NCBI GenBank assembly: GCA_936432065.2
Contig: OW386293.2
Location: forward strand, 109,872,427 to 109,936,426
Direction of reading: 5' to 3'
Length of the DNA: 64,000 bases
DNA from: Rutpela maculata
Taxonomy: Eukaryota; Arthropoda; Insecta; Coleoptera; Cerambycidae
Part shown: piece by piece, positions 23,385 through 33,487 of the stretch
How the letters are laid out: each line of letters opens with the position of its first letter
Numbering within the stretch: position 1 is the stretch's first letter
Translations under genes and position numbers: made by a program
The notes under the pieces: generated by a model
The model's database searches: none
The model's input: the letters and a program-made list of their open reading frames with translations, nothing else
Told to the model about the DNA's origin: nothing

Positions 23385-23560
23385 GAACAGAAGTCATAGT
23401 TGTATTGGTGCCAGGAAATGATTGTTAGAGTGCTGTGAAGCAGATCATTTGGCAGAAGAAGGAGCAAAAACTTCTTTTCCTGGCCCTGAACCAGCCGCAG
23501 CTGTTCGTTTTTCAACAATCATTGATTCAATCAAAGCTACAAAACTGGACCATGGCAAAG
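23385..23560 (+). pseudogene. LINE RNase H scrap
   Basis: Read with one frame change: VLVPGN, then ADHLAEEGAKTSFPGPEP (about 23445-23500). This parallels the VPGHE…LARKGTEAPFVGPEP region of the RNase H-bearing LINE at 47290-47380. It is short and broken, and the call rests on that one conserved block. Confidence 0.4.
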
Positions 23561-25337
23561 TTCAATAATTATTATGCGCGCAAGCTCTCAGAATGAGGCA
23601 GTGAAGCAAATTCAAATACTAAATATGTTGTCTTTTGCAAAATATCCATATTTTGGAAGCAATGTGGCATCTTCTGAGGTAGTAATTTTATGTGAACCAA
23701 TATCTACAATTTTGGGTCAAAACAATTTCATTGATAGTGAATAATATCATCGTCAGTAAATATAATTTTCATCATTTAAAAATGTTCTCTGCAGACACTT
23801 ACGAAATTCCATCTTTCTCTTCTGTTCATCGTTTCTAAGCAGTGGAAAAATTTGAATAATTTTGTTTTATGACGTTTTAAACATTCGCAAACTTTCGAAG
23901 GGGGCGAGCGTAGAGATGTCTTGACATGTATTTCGACACTCCAGTGAAGCAACGTTCAGCTCGGTTAGTACTTCGATTGGTGAAATCCATCTTCAGAAAC
24001 ACAGCGATCTCGCCCCACCTTCTGGCGGCTTTTATATCAGCATATGCGCAGAAGCTATGTAATTTCAAGACGAGGATTAGTGGATATACCATCCTTCAGA
24101 GGGGATGTAAAGCAGTCGGTCTATTAAATGTTAGGCAAGTACATCCCTGGTCTTCGAAAGAGAAGAGCTTCGGCAAAATTTCCAGGTTGGTGGTAGTGCA
24201 ATGTAACGTACATTGCGCTCGTTTAAATGACTACATTAAAAAACGTGATTTTAATTTCGGCGTAGAAAACACGGCGCTGAATACGCGACGCAAATTCGTC
24301 GTCTAGTTTGCCCTTAGACGTACACATAGTAAATATCAAACATTTTAAGTACAGGGAGATCGAGATAGACTGAACGTGCCGCTCCCTAAAGATTGTTTTT
24401 GTGCCGCCTACATACTGCATACATACAGTATCGGAAGATTTTGGATTTGGGTGGCAGGCATAGTTTCAACGGCTTGACAGACCGCCTACAATAAAGACGT
24501 GTACCAGTGCTCTAGTAGAGGGAGCAAATAATGACGCGCTATTAAGAAAACACGTACATCATTGCTATTAAAAATTTCAGTACCATTTATTCAAAGGAAG
24601 GATGTAGTTGGCTCTGTTCAGTATAGTTGATATTATGACGTGCTTTAATAACTAAAATTATTTAACTCGTTATACTTTCAAAACGAGTCAAATAATTCTT
24701 TACATTTCCCGCAGACAGAGCTGCCCACGTACATGCGGTGGGGAAAGCAGGTGGCACGGGTAGGATGTGTTATACGATAAAAAAGAATAGCCTAGTTGCT
24801 TCGCTCTCGCTTGCTCTCATTGCCGACCCAAATGAAACATTTTCTGACACTGTATGTACTATTTTCTGGTACTTTCAACATTTTCACGTTGGCGACAGTA
24901 ACCTTAAATATAGTCAATTACAGTATTTACACAAAATGCGAATTTCTTTATTAACTTGCCACACAAGTGACCGTGAACTGATTGCGTTGAAAAACACTGA
25001 TTTATTAGTCAGAAAGGGAGATAAATGATAAATCAAACACAAGCCAATAATAATAACATTCTCGAAAATGACAGACATCAGATTGGTACCAGTGACTAGA
25101 GAACCAGCCGTTACTCCTAGCAACATAGGAAATTAGTTTTAATAATGTATGTACAATAGAAATCAATTTTGATAATTTTAGTGACTTTTCCGTATGACGT
25201 CACGTTCAATCTTTCTCGATCTCTCGGTATATTCTCATTGGAAAAATTTTTTCATATTTCTTTCTTATTTCTTTCATATACTGTAATTTAACAATTAGAC
25301 CAATTGACAGTATACGATAACTACACGCATACAACAG
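23561..25337. other. Unassigned sequence, few repeats
   Basis: Frames of up to ~126 codons (for example 23926-24306) overlap on both strands without recognisable motifs. G+C is somewhat higher than average around 23880-24500. No repeat partner within the window; it could be single-copy. Confidence 0.35.
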
Positions 25338-25498
25338 AAATTGCGCTCCGGAGGCGGTATTGTGCTGGAACTGGAAGTCGAGAAGAAATTGGTTGCAGCT
25401 GTATCTGGAGGCTTACGAAAGCAGAAGTTCGATGGAAATATGGGTGAATCGACTCCGCAGGTTGCTGGGAGACGACATTCGCGCTACCAAGGCACCAG
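25338..25498 (+). other. Candidate exon (weak)
   Basis: A 161-base segment, richer in G+C than its surroundings, lies between CAACAG (possible acceptor, ending 25337) and CACCAG|GTAACT (possible donor at 25499). One frame is open throughout, with text such as WLQLYLEAYESRSSMEIWV. No protein family is recognised and no neighbouring exon was found. Chance or an old transposon piece is equally possible. Confidence 0.2.
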
Positions 25499-25649
25499 GT
25501 AACTCTCTAGACCTAGCAATCATATCTCCTGACTCTTGAATTAGCTTACGGGTAGCTTACAAATATACAAGTGAGGTGGATATAGATATTTCCTTTTACA
25601 TGTGCATTTTAACCACAATCATTTCATTGGTGGAAACATGCAGCGATTG

Positions 25650-26455
25650 ACAATTAATAATAATAATAAATAATAAATAAATTCAGATTTATTTCCAACA
25701 GGTATAAATACCCAATTACAAGAAACATAGTGTACATGAATTAAAAAGAAACAATAATACGAATTACAAAACTACAATATAAATACAAAAATAAACATAT
25801 GCGAGTGCCGCATATTCTAGTTTCAATCGAATACACGCAAAAAATAATAATTTTAAGCTTTCAACGTTTGAGAAACAGTCCAATTTCTAACAAAAAACCC
25901 AAGTAACTTAGAAGCTGATTTGATCATTTGATTAATATGGTTAGAGAAACTTAGCTGACAGTCAAATATAACACCGAGATCCTTAAATTCTTAACAAAGT
26001 TCTAGGGGAAAACTGTTTATATGATAATCAAATTTTATAGAGTTTTGCCTACGAGCAAATGTCATTATTTTGCATTTAGCAATATTTAGCTTAAGAAAAT
26101 TGTTGGAACACCACCACAGAAACATTGATTTCAGTTTGTAAATTAACACAGTCGTTATAATTGTTTACACTTGCATAGATTCTGAGATCATCTGCAAAAA
26201 GTAGCTGGCGGCAATTGATTATTGACGTTATATCATTTATAAAAATTAAAAACATCAAAGGTTTGAGCCCTGTGGAATACCTGACGTAGATAAGTAATTT
26301 CGAGATCTGTGACCACCGAGTTCTACGAATAATTCCCTAGAAAACAAGTAGGATATAAAAAGCAAGATCAAGATATCTGAGAATCCGAAGGCTTTCAGCT
26401 TGGATAATAATAAATAGTGATCTACTTGATCAAATTAATAATAATAATACAATAT
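25650..26455 (-). pseudogene. LINE remnant (RT), (TAA)n-tailed
   Basis: The minus strand reads LLLSKLKAFGFSDILI (~26400), FISYLFSRELFVELGG, SGIPQGSNL, LMFLIFINDITSIINCRQLL and FADDLRIYAS (~26170). These are the RT palm blocks of a Jockey-type LINE closely related to the 13.5-kb copy. The glycine-rich GPLLF block is damaged. The 3' end is the AATAATAATAAATAAT run at 25653-25682. Element 2 is inserted ~50 bp beyond its 5' end. Confidence 0.65.
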
Positions 26456-26507
26456 AGAACGAAGTTTAGACCAAAAGAGGATTAATTTTATCCAGTAAAG
26501 CATTTAA

Positions 26508-29021
26508 CGAGGGGGCAACCGCTGGCGAAATTTTGTACACCTAATACCTATTCTAGAAAAATACCCTTTATTTCCCCTTTAATTCCTTGTAATTCCCCTA
26601 ATTCCTCAAATACCTTTGTTTCCTCCTAATACCTTAATATTTTCTAGATTATCTCGGGAACGGTGCACTTTTTGATAAAAATACCTATATACAAAATTGT
26701 TCCTTATAAAATTCTCTGTCAAAAATGTCTCTACACTTCTTTCCTAAAATTAATAGTACAGTAGGAAATAAGGCGCACACATAAGGGTTGGTTCCGGTCA
26801 ACACAATAAATTGTAATCTTTACTATAATCTACTTTAAAGTTCAATACTTGACGCTAAAGCAGTAGTCCGCCTAAAATTATAATAAATTCCTCTCACCCC
26901 TATAAAATAACGCGATTTTTGATGAAGCGAGAATATTGTATACCGGATCGCTCAGCCGATAGGGACATTGTTGTAACTTTTGAATGGGAGAATGGATTTT
27001 TTTTCAAATTTGGTGGTGGTAGTGATATGGGATATAATTTCCAATTATATAATGTAAACAACCAAAATGGCCGACTTCCGGTTTCGATTTTACCCGAAAG
27101 TGGGTTTAAAATACCCGGTTTTTGCGTAAAATCCAGCACATTGGCAGCCCTGAACAGTAACAGCGTTTACAGCAAGCTCTAAAATAATGCAGTTACCTTG
27201 GGTCGTCTGTGATGTAATGGGAGAAATTAAATTTTTTTACATTGTGGTGGTGTATAGATATTTATACTTTTTTCGCGTAAAGACAGCTTTGGAAATAACC
27301 ATACGGATATTCAGTGAATTATATGACCTGCGCTGATTACATTTGCGTCTCATTTACCAAAGTACTGTTAATTTTAGGAAAAAAGTTTAGAGAAGTTTTT
27401 TATAGAGAATTTTATAAGGAATAATTCTGTATATAGGTTTTCTTATGGAAAAAATGCACCGTTCCAGAAATAATCTAGAAAACCTCAAAATGGGAGTGGA
27501 AACGACGTTCTCTAGGGGATGAAGCACGCAATTTTTGAAACTTTATGAATTTTGTCCAATATATTACAATTTTAACTGTTATATTACTGAAGTATCACAA
27601 GACATCGTGCAAAGTTTTAATAATGAAAAAGCTAGTCATGTAGAAATTGTAGACGTAGGAGAGCGATTTGTTCTAGCTTTATACAACTCTACCTCCGCAG
27701 AAAAAAGTCTAGATGTATACAGATTCATGACTTTTAACAAACTTGTTGGTAAAGCTAACAATATTGTAATATTATCAAAACTACCAACAACTTCTGCTGC
27801 TGCTCGGCAACACTCATATCGCGTTTTTTACCAAATTCAAACATGGAAAAACGTTGCGCTAGAAGCTACTGATTGGGGATGGAAAAAAGTTGGCGGTATA
27901 TTAACCCGAACTATGACAACAAAAGAACCGGCTCCCAAATCTGTTATAACACTAATTTCTTGTTCATGCAAATTAAGGTGCGAAAACAGGTGCAGTTGCA
28001 GAAGAGCAGGCTTACGTTGCTCCACAATGTGTTACCATTACCACGGACAAGCATGCATGAATGTCGAGTCTATGGAAGGCGATGAAGATTAATTAACGTA
28101 GGTAACCTTTTGATAATTAGTGGATTCGGCCTTTAGGGGACACCACACGCCAAGTACTTTACCTCTAGGGTGGCGTGGAAACAAGTACCACTATACACTA
28201 TTCTCGCTTCTTTAAAAATCGCGTTATTTTATAGAGGTGAGAGGGTGGAAGTGGTACATTTATTATAATTTTAGGTGGAGTTTAGTAGCTACTGCTTTAG
28301 CGTTAAGCATTGAATTTTAAAGTAGATTATAGTAAAGATTACAATTTATTGTGTTGACCGAAACCAACCCTTATATGTGCGCCTTATTTCCCACGGTACT
28401 ATTAATTTTAGGGAAGAAAGTGTAGAGACGTTTTTTATAGAGAATTTTATAAGGAATAATTGATCAAAAAGTGATCCGTTCCCGAGACAATCTAGAAAAC
28501 CTCAAAATGGGAGGTGGAAACGGCGTCCTAGGGGATGAAGCACACTATTCAGAGGTGGGAACTTTTCGGTTTAGTAATTCTTATGCTATTCTTAACATTT
28601 CTACCAATTTTCAAAACTTTATGAATTTTGTCCGATATAAGTCGTTATATTACTGAACTAGAAGTCCATAGCATCATGGGTAGTTTAATTAAATTAAATA
28701 TTTTTTCTTTACTAGATATTTTTAGCGTTAATCTCGGCGCTAATGTTTTTACAACACTGACGTCCTTTATATAAGAATTGGTATGTAATTCTTCAAGATA
28801 AACATTCTATTTCAATATTTTTACGCTCTAATTCCATCCTAATACCTTTTATTTCCTCTTAATTCCCTTCTAATACCTCGTAATAATATTTATTTCCTCC
28901 AAATTCCACTGTAATTCCCTTAATACCTAATAATTCCTTCCGAAATACCTTCAATTCCTTCCTAATTATTTCCTAATTCTTCCGATTTGTACACTATTTC
29001 CCCTCAGCGGTTGCCCCCTCG
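26508..29021 (+). mobile_element. Element 2: TIR transposon with CXC ORF, 8-bp target duplication
   Basis: Ends CGAGGGGGCAACCGCTG (26508-26524) and its exact inverse (29005-29021). GCATTTAA occurs directly outside both ends (26500-26507 and 29022-29029), a perfect 8-bp target duplication. An inner pair of inverted arms (~26640-26945 and ~28185-28500) surrounds the ORF at 27535-28092. A direct repeat (27375-27560 and 28410-28640) lies just before and after the ORF. Between the 17-bp tips and the inner arms are pyrimidine-rich AATTCC/AATACC runs. An 8-bp duplication is shared with hAT, MULE-range and some rarer groups, but the tips match none I recognise. Confidence 0.9.
27535..28092 (+). CDS. 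DWGW/CXC-domain protein (lacks the PIN domain)
   Basis: A 185-codon frame related to the C-terminal half of the PIN-CXC protein at 2617-3912. Seen: DVGERFVLALYNSTSAEKSL (about residues 41-60), LPTTSAAARQHSYRVFYQIQ (~83-102), a DWGW motif (~112-115), and a cysteine-rich domain SCSCKLRCENRCSCRRAG…C…C with eight Cys plus a His-rich turn (~144-175). The ATG at 27544 lies within the upstream direct repeat, so the start may be accidental. The nuclease half expected upstream is missing, which makes this a deletion derivative. Centred inside element 2, whose ends look intact and could be mobilised in trans. Binding of DNA by the CXC domain is inferred from the family. Confidence 0.7.
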   Translation: MKLYEFCPIYYNFNCYITEVSQDIVQSFNNEKASHVEIVDVGERFVLALYNSTSAEKSLDVYRFMTFNKLVGKANNIVILSKLPTTSAAARQHSYRVFYQIQTWKNVALEATDWGWKKVGGILTRTMTTKEPAPKSVITLISCSCKLRCENRCSCRRAGLRCSTMCYHYHGQACMNVESMEGDED

Positions 29022-29029
29022 GCATTTAA

Positions 29030-29422
29030 TGAGTCTCAACAGCTTTATTTAATTTAAATTTAACACAAAGAGAAGTTAAATTAATTGTAATTTACTACTT
29101 ACGTCCGTACTTACGGATATTAAGAAAAAATAGAGACTTACAGTTTTCAGAATATTTTTTGTTAATTAGCATGTTAGACATTTGATGCGGATGGATATTT
29201 AAGAGTAACGTTGAGATCTCCTTGTGAATTTTCTTTACTATATGCTAACATACGGGCAGGCACGGAGCTACACCAAATTTCCACAATCGTATTTGCCTGA
29301 AAAGCAATTTATTTTTATATATTAACCATACCCCATACCCTTATGAAAATAGGGAATGATGGTCTAGTGGTCACGTTTTAGACTTATTTTATTTTAGTAA
29401 TTACTTCCACGTCCAATGGAAA
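29030..29422. other. Unassigned A+T-rich sequence
   Basis: Continues the target region of element 2. Nothing recognised. Confidence 0.35.
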
Positions 29423-29547
29423 CGAAAGGTCAACCGCGCCCAAAATTTTGTACACCAGATTTCCTCTTTGACGAAGAGATTTGTACTCCAGATTTCCTGG
29501 GATTTCCTTAAGATTTCCTCAGATTTCCTTCGCGGTTTGCCCTTTGA
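29423..29547. mobile_element. 125-bp miniature relative of element 2
   Basis: Left end CGAAAGGTCAACCGCG, then AAAATTTTGTACACC, aligns with the element 2 left end CGAGGGGGCAACCGCTG…AAATTTTGTACACC. The right end (CGCGGTTTGCCCTTTG) is its inverse. The interior is a run of AGATTTCCT repeats, comparable with the TTCC-rich subterminal runs of element 2. No clear target duplication. Confidence 0.65.
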
Positions 29548-30070
29548 GTGGGTATTGTGATGCAAAAAAAAAATTTGAAAAATTTTATTATTCAAATAGG
29601 CTTAATGTTATGAAACGTCGAGATTTTAAGTTTGAACGAAAAAACTTCTGTCTGTCGTTCTGTCGGTCGGTCTGTCTTTAACTTTTTTTGTGCGCACGAT
29701 TACTCTGGAACCGTTTAAGATATTGACTTGAAATTTGGTACACATATGTATGTTGACGAGATCTGGAACTAGATTATATTTTGATCTCAATCCGTTGAAG
29801 GGTTGAGGGGTAAATTGGGGTAAATAGATAAATCAAGCAAGTAAGAGTCCATAAAATTGGTAAAGAGAAACTAAGGTCTCAAAAAAATTTTTGGCATTAA
29901 ATTGTTTTTACTTCTTCCACCCCCACTATCACCCCCTTCCACCGCCCCCACCCCCACTACCGATGTGGCATATCGTTTTATGGATTTTTGGGGTAGACAA
30001 TTTCAAATATTATATTATTAATATTCCATTTATTATTATTATTTTCACATACAAATTTTTTTCGTTGTGA
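29548..30070. repeat. Dispersed repeat with CTGTC microsatellite
   Basis: Contains a degenerate (CTGT/CGGT)n run (29648-29680) and, from ~29765, sequence shared with 37420-37460 and 37855-37950 (TAGATTATATTTTGATC…CCGTTGAAGG, AAGAGTCCATAA, TTTTTGGCATTA). Low-complexity C-rich stretches lie at 29925-29960. No gene. Confidence 0.6.
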
Positions 30071-30075
30071 GAGAC

Positions 30076-30225
30076 TAAGACAGAGAATCTTGATGTGGAA
30101 GTAGTAATTCCTTGGGCAGCGGTTTTTTACCTGGCTCTACTTCGTCCAACTTTTCGATTGTTATGGCGGCAATGGCTGGATTTTTGAGAACGTATTTGTT
30201 TAATGGCTCGTTTGGGTCTTTTCAC
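30076..30225 (-). other. Candidate terminal exon (weak)
   Basis: On the minus strand an open stretch of about 45 codons, with NEPLNKYVLKNPAIAAI and EVEPGKKPLPKELLLPHQDS, ends in a stop at ~30078 and is followed within ~50 bases by AATAAATGG. The residue mix looks coding. No family is recognised, and it may simply be a transposon scrap adjoining the fragment at 30236-30345. Confidence 0.25.
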
Positions 30226-30235
30226 TATTCATCTA

Positions 30236-30345
30236 AAAATGGTAGTTGACCATTGATTTCTATTTCATATGTGAATTTCACTGCAGTGAAACGGCTGTTT
30301 AATTTTGAAGAAAAGCTGCCCACATCTGCAAACATTGCATCAAAC
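30236..30345 (-). pseudogene. Penelope-like reverse transcriptase scrap
   Basis: The minus strand reads FADVGSFSSKLNSRFTAVKF then TYEIEINGQLPFLDE. The pattern of leucine/asparagine, then KFTYE, then LPFLD is the block after the catalytic aspartates in Penelope-like RTs. Only ~35 codons survive, ended by stops. Confidence 0.5.
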
Positions 30346-30759
30346 ACTGTGAATCATTTAAATATCACATATCTCATCGATATCTTAGTCAAATTCTTGC
30401 TTTATTTCTGTTTAGAACCTACTCATGAATAGACTAGCACCAGAAGGCGACAAGGAATTCCCCATTGCAGTACTTTCCTATTGCTCAAATTTTTTTTTTA
30501 TTAAATTGGTAACAATTTTGCTTAATGTAAAGTTTAGCTAGCAGGATCCAATATAAAGCGTTAACAATTTCACTAATGTTACGAATATTTTACTTTAGAT
30601 CTAATTATCTCCAGAGGATGCTAACTTGGTTGGTGAAACCTGCGTTAAGTAATAGTATTTGAGTGAAGGGTTGAAATGTTTTGGGGTTTGAGGAAACTTC
30701 TTCGCAGGCAGTATCACATCAAAGGTTTTAACTCCCTCCGAGAGAAGATTTTTAACAAT
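30346..30759. other. Unassigned A+T-rich sequence
   Basis: No gene. The left boundary of the following MULE is uncertain and may fall here. Confidence 0.35.
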
Positions 30760-30923
30760 AAATCCGACAGAAGAAAAGAGTGAGCCAAAATTTCGCCCCT
30801 TTTGGAGCCTCATGAATTTGATTCAAAAGTGGTCTAAATGATAGCCTATGGTGATACTTTAAAGTAGGCAAAATTTCAAGTTGAGCATATTTTTTTTGGA
30901 GATATGACGAGTCGAACCTGTTA

Positions 30924-31263
30924 AGGCGCAGTTACACGGCGCGTGATTAGGCGAGCCTGGCTCGGCGAGTCACGAAACACGCGCCGTGTGACATAGGCAA
31001 CTTGGCATGGCTTGCGACTCGGGAGACGTTGCTCGCGTAGGCTCGCGTCTTCCATCTAGTTGTCGGTAACTGCGCCTGAAGATCAGTCATCAGTCGATCC
31101 ATGCAGTTTTAACGAGCCTACAAACTACAACCCCACACGAAATCTGCATTGGTCACGCGCCGTATTGACACATCTGGCTCGCTATCCGTTACACGGCGCG
31201 TGGTTTGCCGAACCACGCACCAGGTTCGTGGATCGGCGAACCACGCGCCGTGTAACTTCGCCT
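30924..31263. mobile_element. 340-bp MITE, TTA target duplication
   Basis: The tips, AGGCGCAGTTACACGGCGCG and its near-inverse ending at 31263, are bordered by TTA (30921-30923 and 31264-31266). Strongly G+C-rich for this locus, with repeated CACGCGCC and TCGGCGA motifs. TTA duplications and tips of this sort point to PIF/Harbinger-type mobilisation. The frame at 31060-31386 is incidental. Confidence 0.75.
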
Positions 31264-31789
31264 TTAGTTGACCTGTTCACGGCAAGATTCTTGGCAATCT
31301 CGTTCATTATGTTCAAGATTCTCAAATACGCAAAGTGTATCATTTTCTATGTAAAATCTTCCGTTCGTTGTTCAAGTGAGATATAGCCGATTTTACAGGA
31401 AAAAATCAGGATTCTTGCTGATAATATTCGATTAATCGGTATTTTTATACTGGAGACTTAGCAAATTTCGATAGATACTACCTTGTATCCAACGAATCTA
31501 GGAAAATTCATCGAAAACAGTTTATTGATGGAAAATTTACCGAATACAATTAACCGAATTACAATTCACCTAATCATAAATTTATCGAAATGTTAATTAA
31601 CCGAAATATTATTTGTCAAAAAATCAGTTCACCGAAAAGCAATTCAACGAAGTTTATCGATGGAAAATTTATCGAAATATAAAATAAACAAAATCAAATT
31701 AGAAAAAATACGGATAAATTAATTAACATTTAATTTATATTTCAAACAAGCAAACGCCAAAAAATAAAGGTATAAATTATGAGCTATTT

Positions 31790-33265
31790 TATGTAAGTAA
31801 TCGCACAAATTATCTCTATCAAAATTTTGTGCATGTCGCGCTATCCTCTCCGAACAACCTCTGTATTCTTTACGAGGTACGGGACCTTGCTGACCACTTA
31901 CAAGTTGCTCGATTTTTAAATAGTTTAAACATTGTTCTCTCTGAATACCATCGATAAATTTTCATATGTTATGGTAATCAGCCGCAATTTGAGTCTCAAA
32001 ACCTCGATGCCATCTTTCTATGGAATTATTCGTTTTTGGCAGGCCTTCTAAAACTCCGTCAAAACAATTCCACATGCAGTGAGGAAAATGCGGTGATTGC
32101 GTCGTTGAAGACGGTCAATTCAAGTATCTTCAAAATAATCTACCACAGGTTGCACTTCACAAGGGAACACACATTTTTATCACAAAGTCGCTCAAATGCT
32201 TCTACTACACTTTCTTCCGGCACAAATGCTAAAGCGGGTAATCGAAGCATCAAAGCAAAATCAGCATCTGTTTCGTAACTCTGTTTAAGGCCGTTTTATT
32301 GAACTTGGCGAAAAATACTTTGAGAAAAATGAAAAAAACATCCACGATGCCTAATTTGCGAAAATTCCTGCGAAATTGCTCCAATCATAGCAGATTCAAA
32401 ATCTGTTAAAAGGGTAAGTGGTGACACTGCTGGTTCAAGTTCCTTCACTTTCCTAAGAAATTTGATGTACGTCGCTTTATTTTTATCAGGTAGCAAAGCA
32501 AATACCAAGGGAACAACAATGTTGTTCTGCAAACCATGTAGGGTATACAATTGATAAAAAACAGTTTTAAATGTACCGTCTGCGAACCAATGATCAGAAC
32601 GAGCCAAAAGTTGAAGATTAATTCTAGTAGAGAAAATAAGCATTCTATCTTCGATAGGTCCTGAATTAAACAGAAGAAAATCTTCACCATTTTTTATTCT
32701 GTAACAAAGAAAAATGTAACAAATGAATTTGACCTAACCTAAACTAAACTAACCTAACATAACCACACGCACGTCCCGGGGGGAAACAAAATGATTACAC
32801 GAAACGTTAAATTGCTTTACCTAGTATACTCCTCTGGAGATATAACTCTCTACGGTGAATAGGCAAAACAGGAAGATTTTGATGTTTAGTTCGTACATTT
32901 CGTATAGTTCTTTTAATGCTGCTCACTTTTGCAAAAGTTGTTGCCGCAGCTGAACTAAGTCCGACAGATGCGTTGGATATAATTAATTGTGGTGCATCTT
33001 GAGTATGCTTGGTATTTTCACTAATACGGCTCATCACTATGCCGCCTTCCACATTTGCTGCATCAGCGACATGATTATGATATCCACTTTTCTTAATAAT
33101 GTGATCACCCTCCGATACTAAACGTGCCACACACTTCACTTTTCGGTAATTTTCGCATTTCCAATATATCTCATTTACTTCTACTTATCAACTTCTTTGT
33201 CTTTATAATATAAATGACCATCAAATAACAGTTTTGGCTACCCTTTTTCACTATTAACAAATTTC
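31790..33265 (-). pseudogene. MULE transposase with FLYWCH zinc finger
   Basis: Pieces on the minus strand, 5' to 3': a FLYWCH finger at ~33265-33050 (PKLLFDGHLYY, YWKCENYRKVKCVARL, SGYHNH, supplying the Cys2His2 ligands). A linker follows to ~32807, then the MULE catalytic region 32690-32296 (WFADGTFKTVFYQLYTLHG with the first Asp, PLVFALLPDKNKATY, LLTDFESAMIGAI with the second acidic pair, GCFFHFSQSIFRQVQ). After frame breaks come LPALAFVPEE (~32235) and a TNNSIERWHRGFETQIA block (~32015), the conserved post-catalytic motif. Stops and frameshifts make it non-functional. This gene would have cut and pasted the surrounding element. Confidence 0.8.
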
Positions 33266-33487
33266 AAAGCCATTTACCACTAACAAAAATACTTAATTAA
33301 ATTTAATAAATAAATAATTCAAAAATTTTGTTTTGACAGCCAGACATTAAATTAGAACGCTGACTTACAAAAAATTATATGTATCGATAAATTATTCTCT
33401 CGATGAATAGCATTTCGGTTAATTGAATTTTAGATAAATTGCAAAAACATAAATTATCAATTATCTAAATTGCAGATTCGATAAATA

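Noticed and set aside
23926..24306. 126-codon frame as a host gene
   Set aside because: An overlapping frame runs on the other strand, and no motif, splice context or family likeness was seen.
31060..31386. 108-codon frame
   Set aside because: Covers the G+C-rich MITE end and its flank; no protein likeness.
32713..32822. Intron within the MULE transposase (acceptor-like TTTCTTTGTTACAG on the minus strand)
   Set aside because: The candidate donor and acceptor do not keep the reading frame, and the gene is already broken elsewhere.
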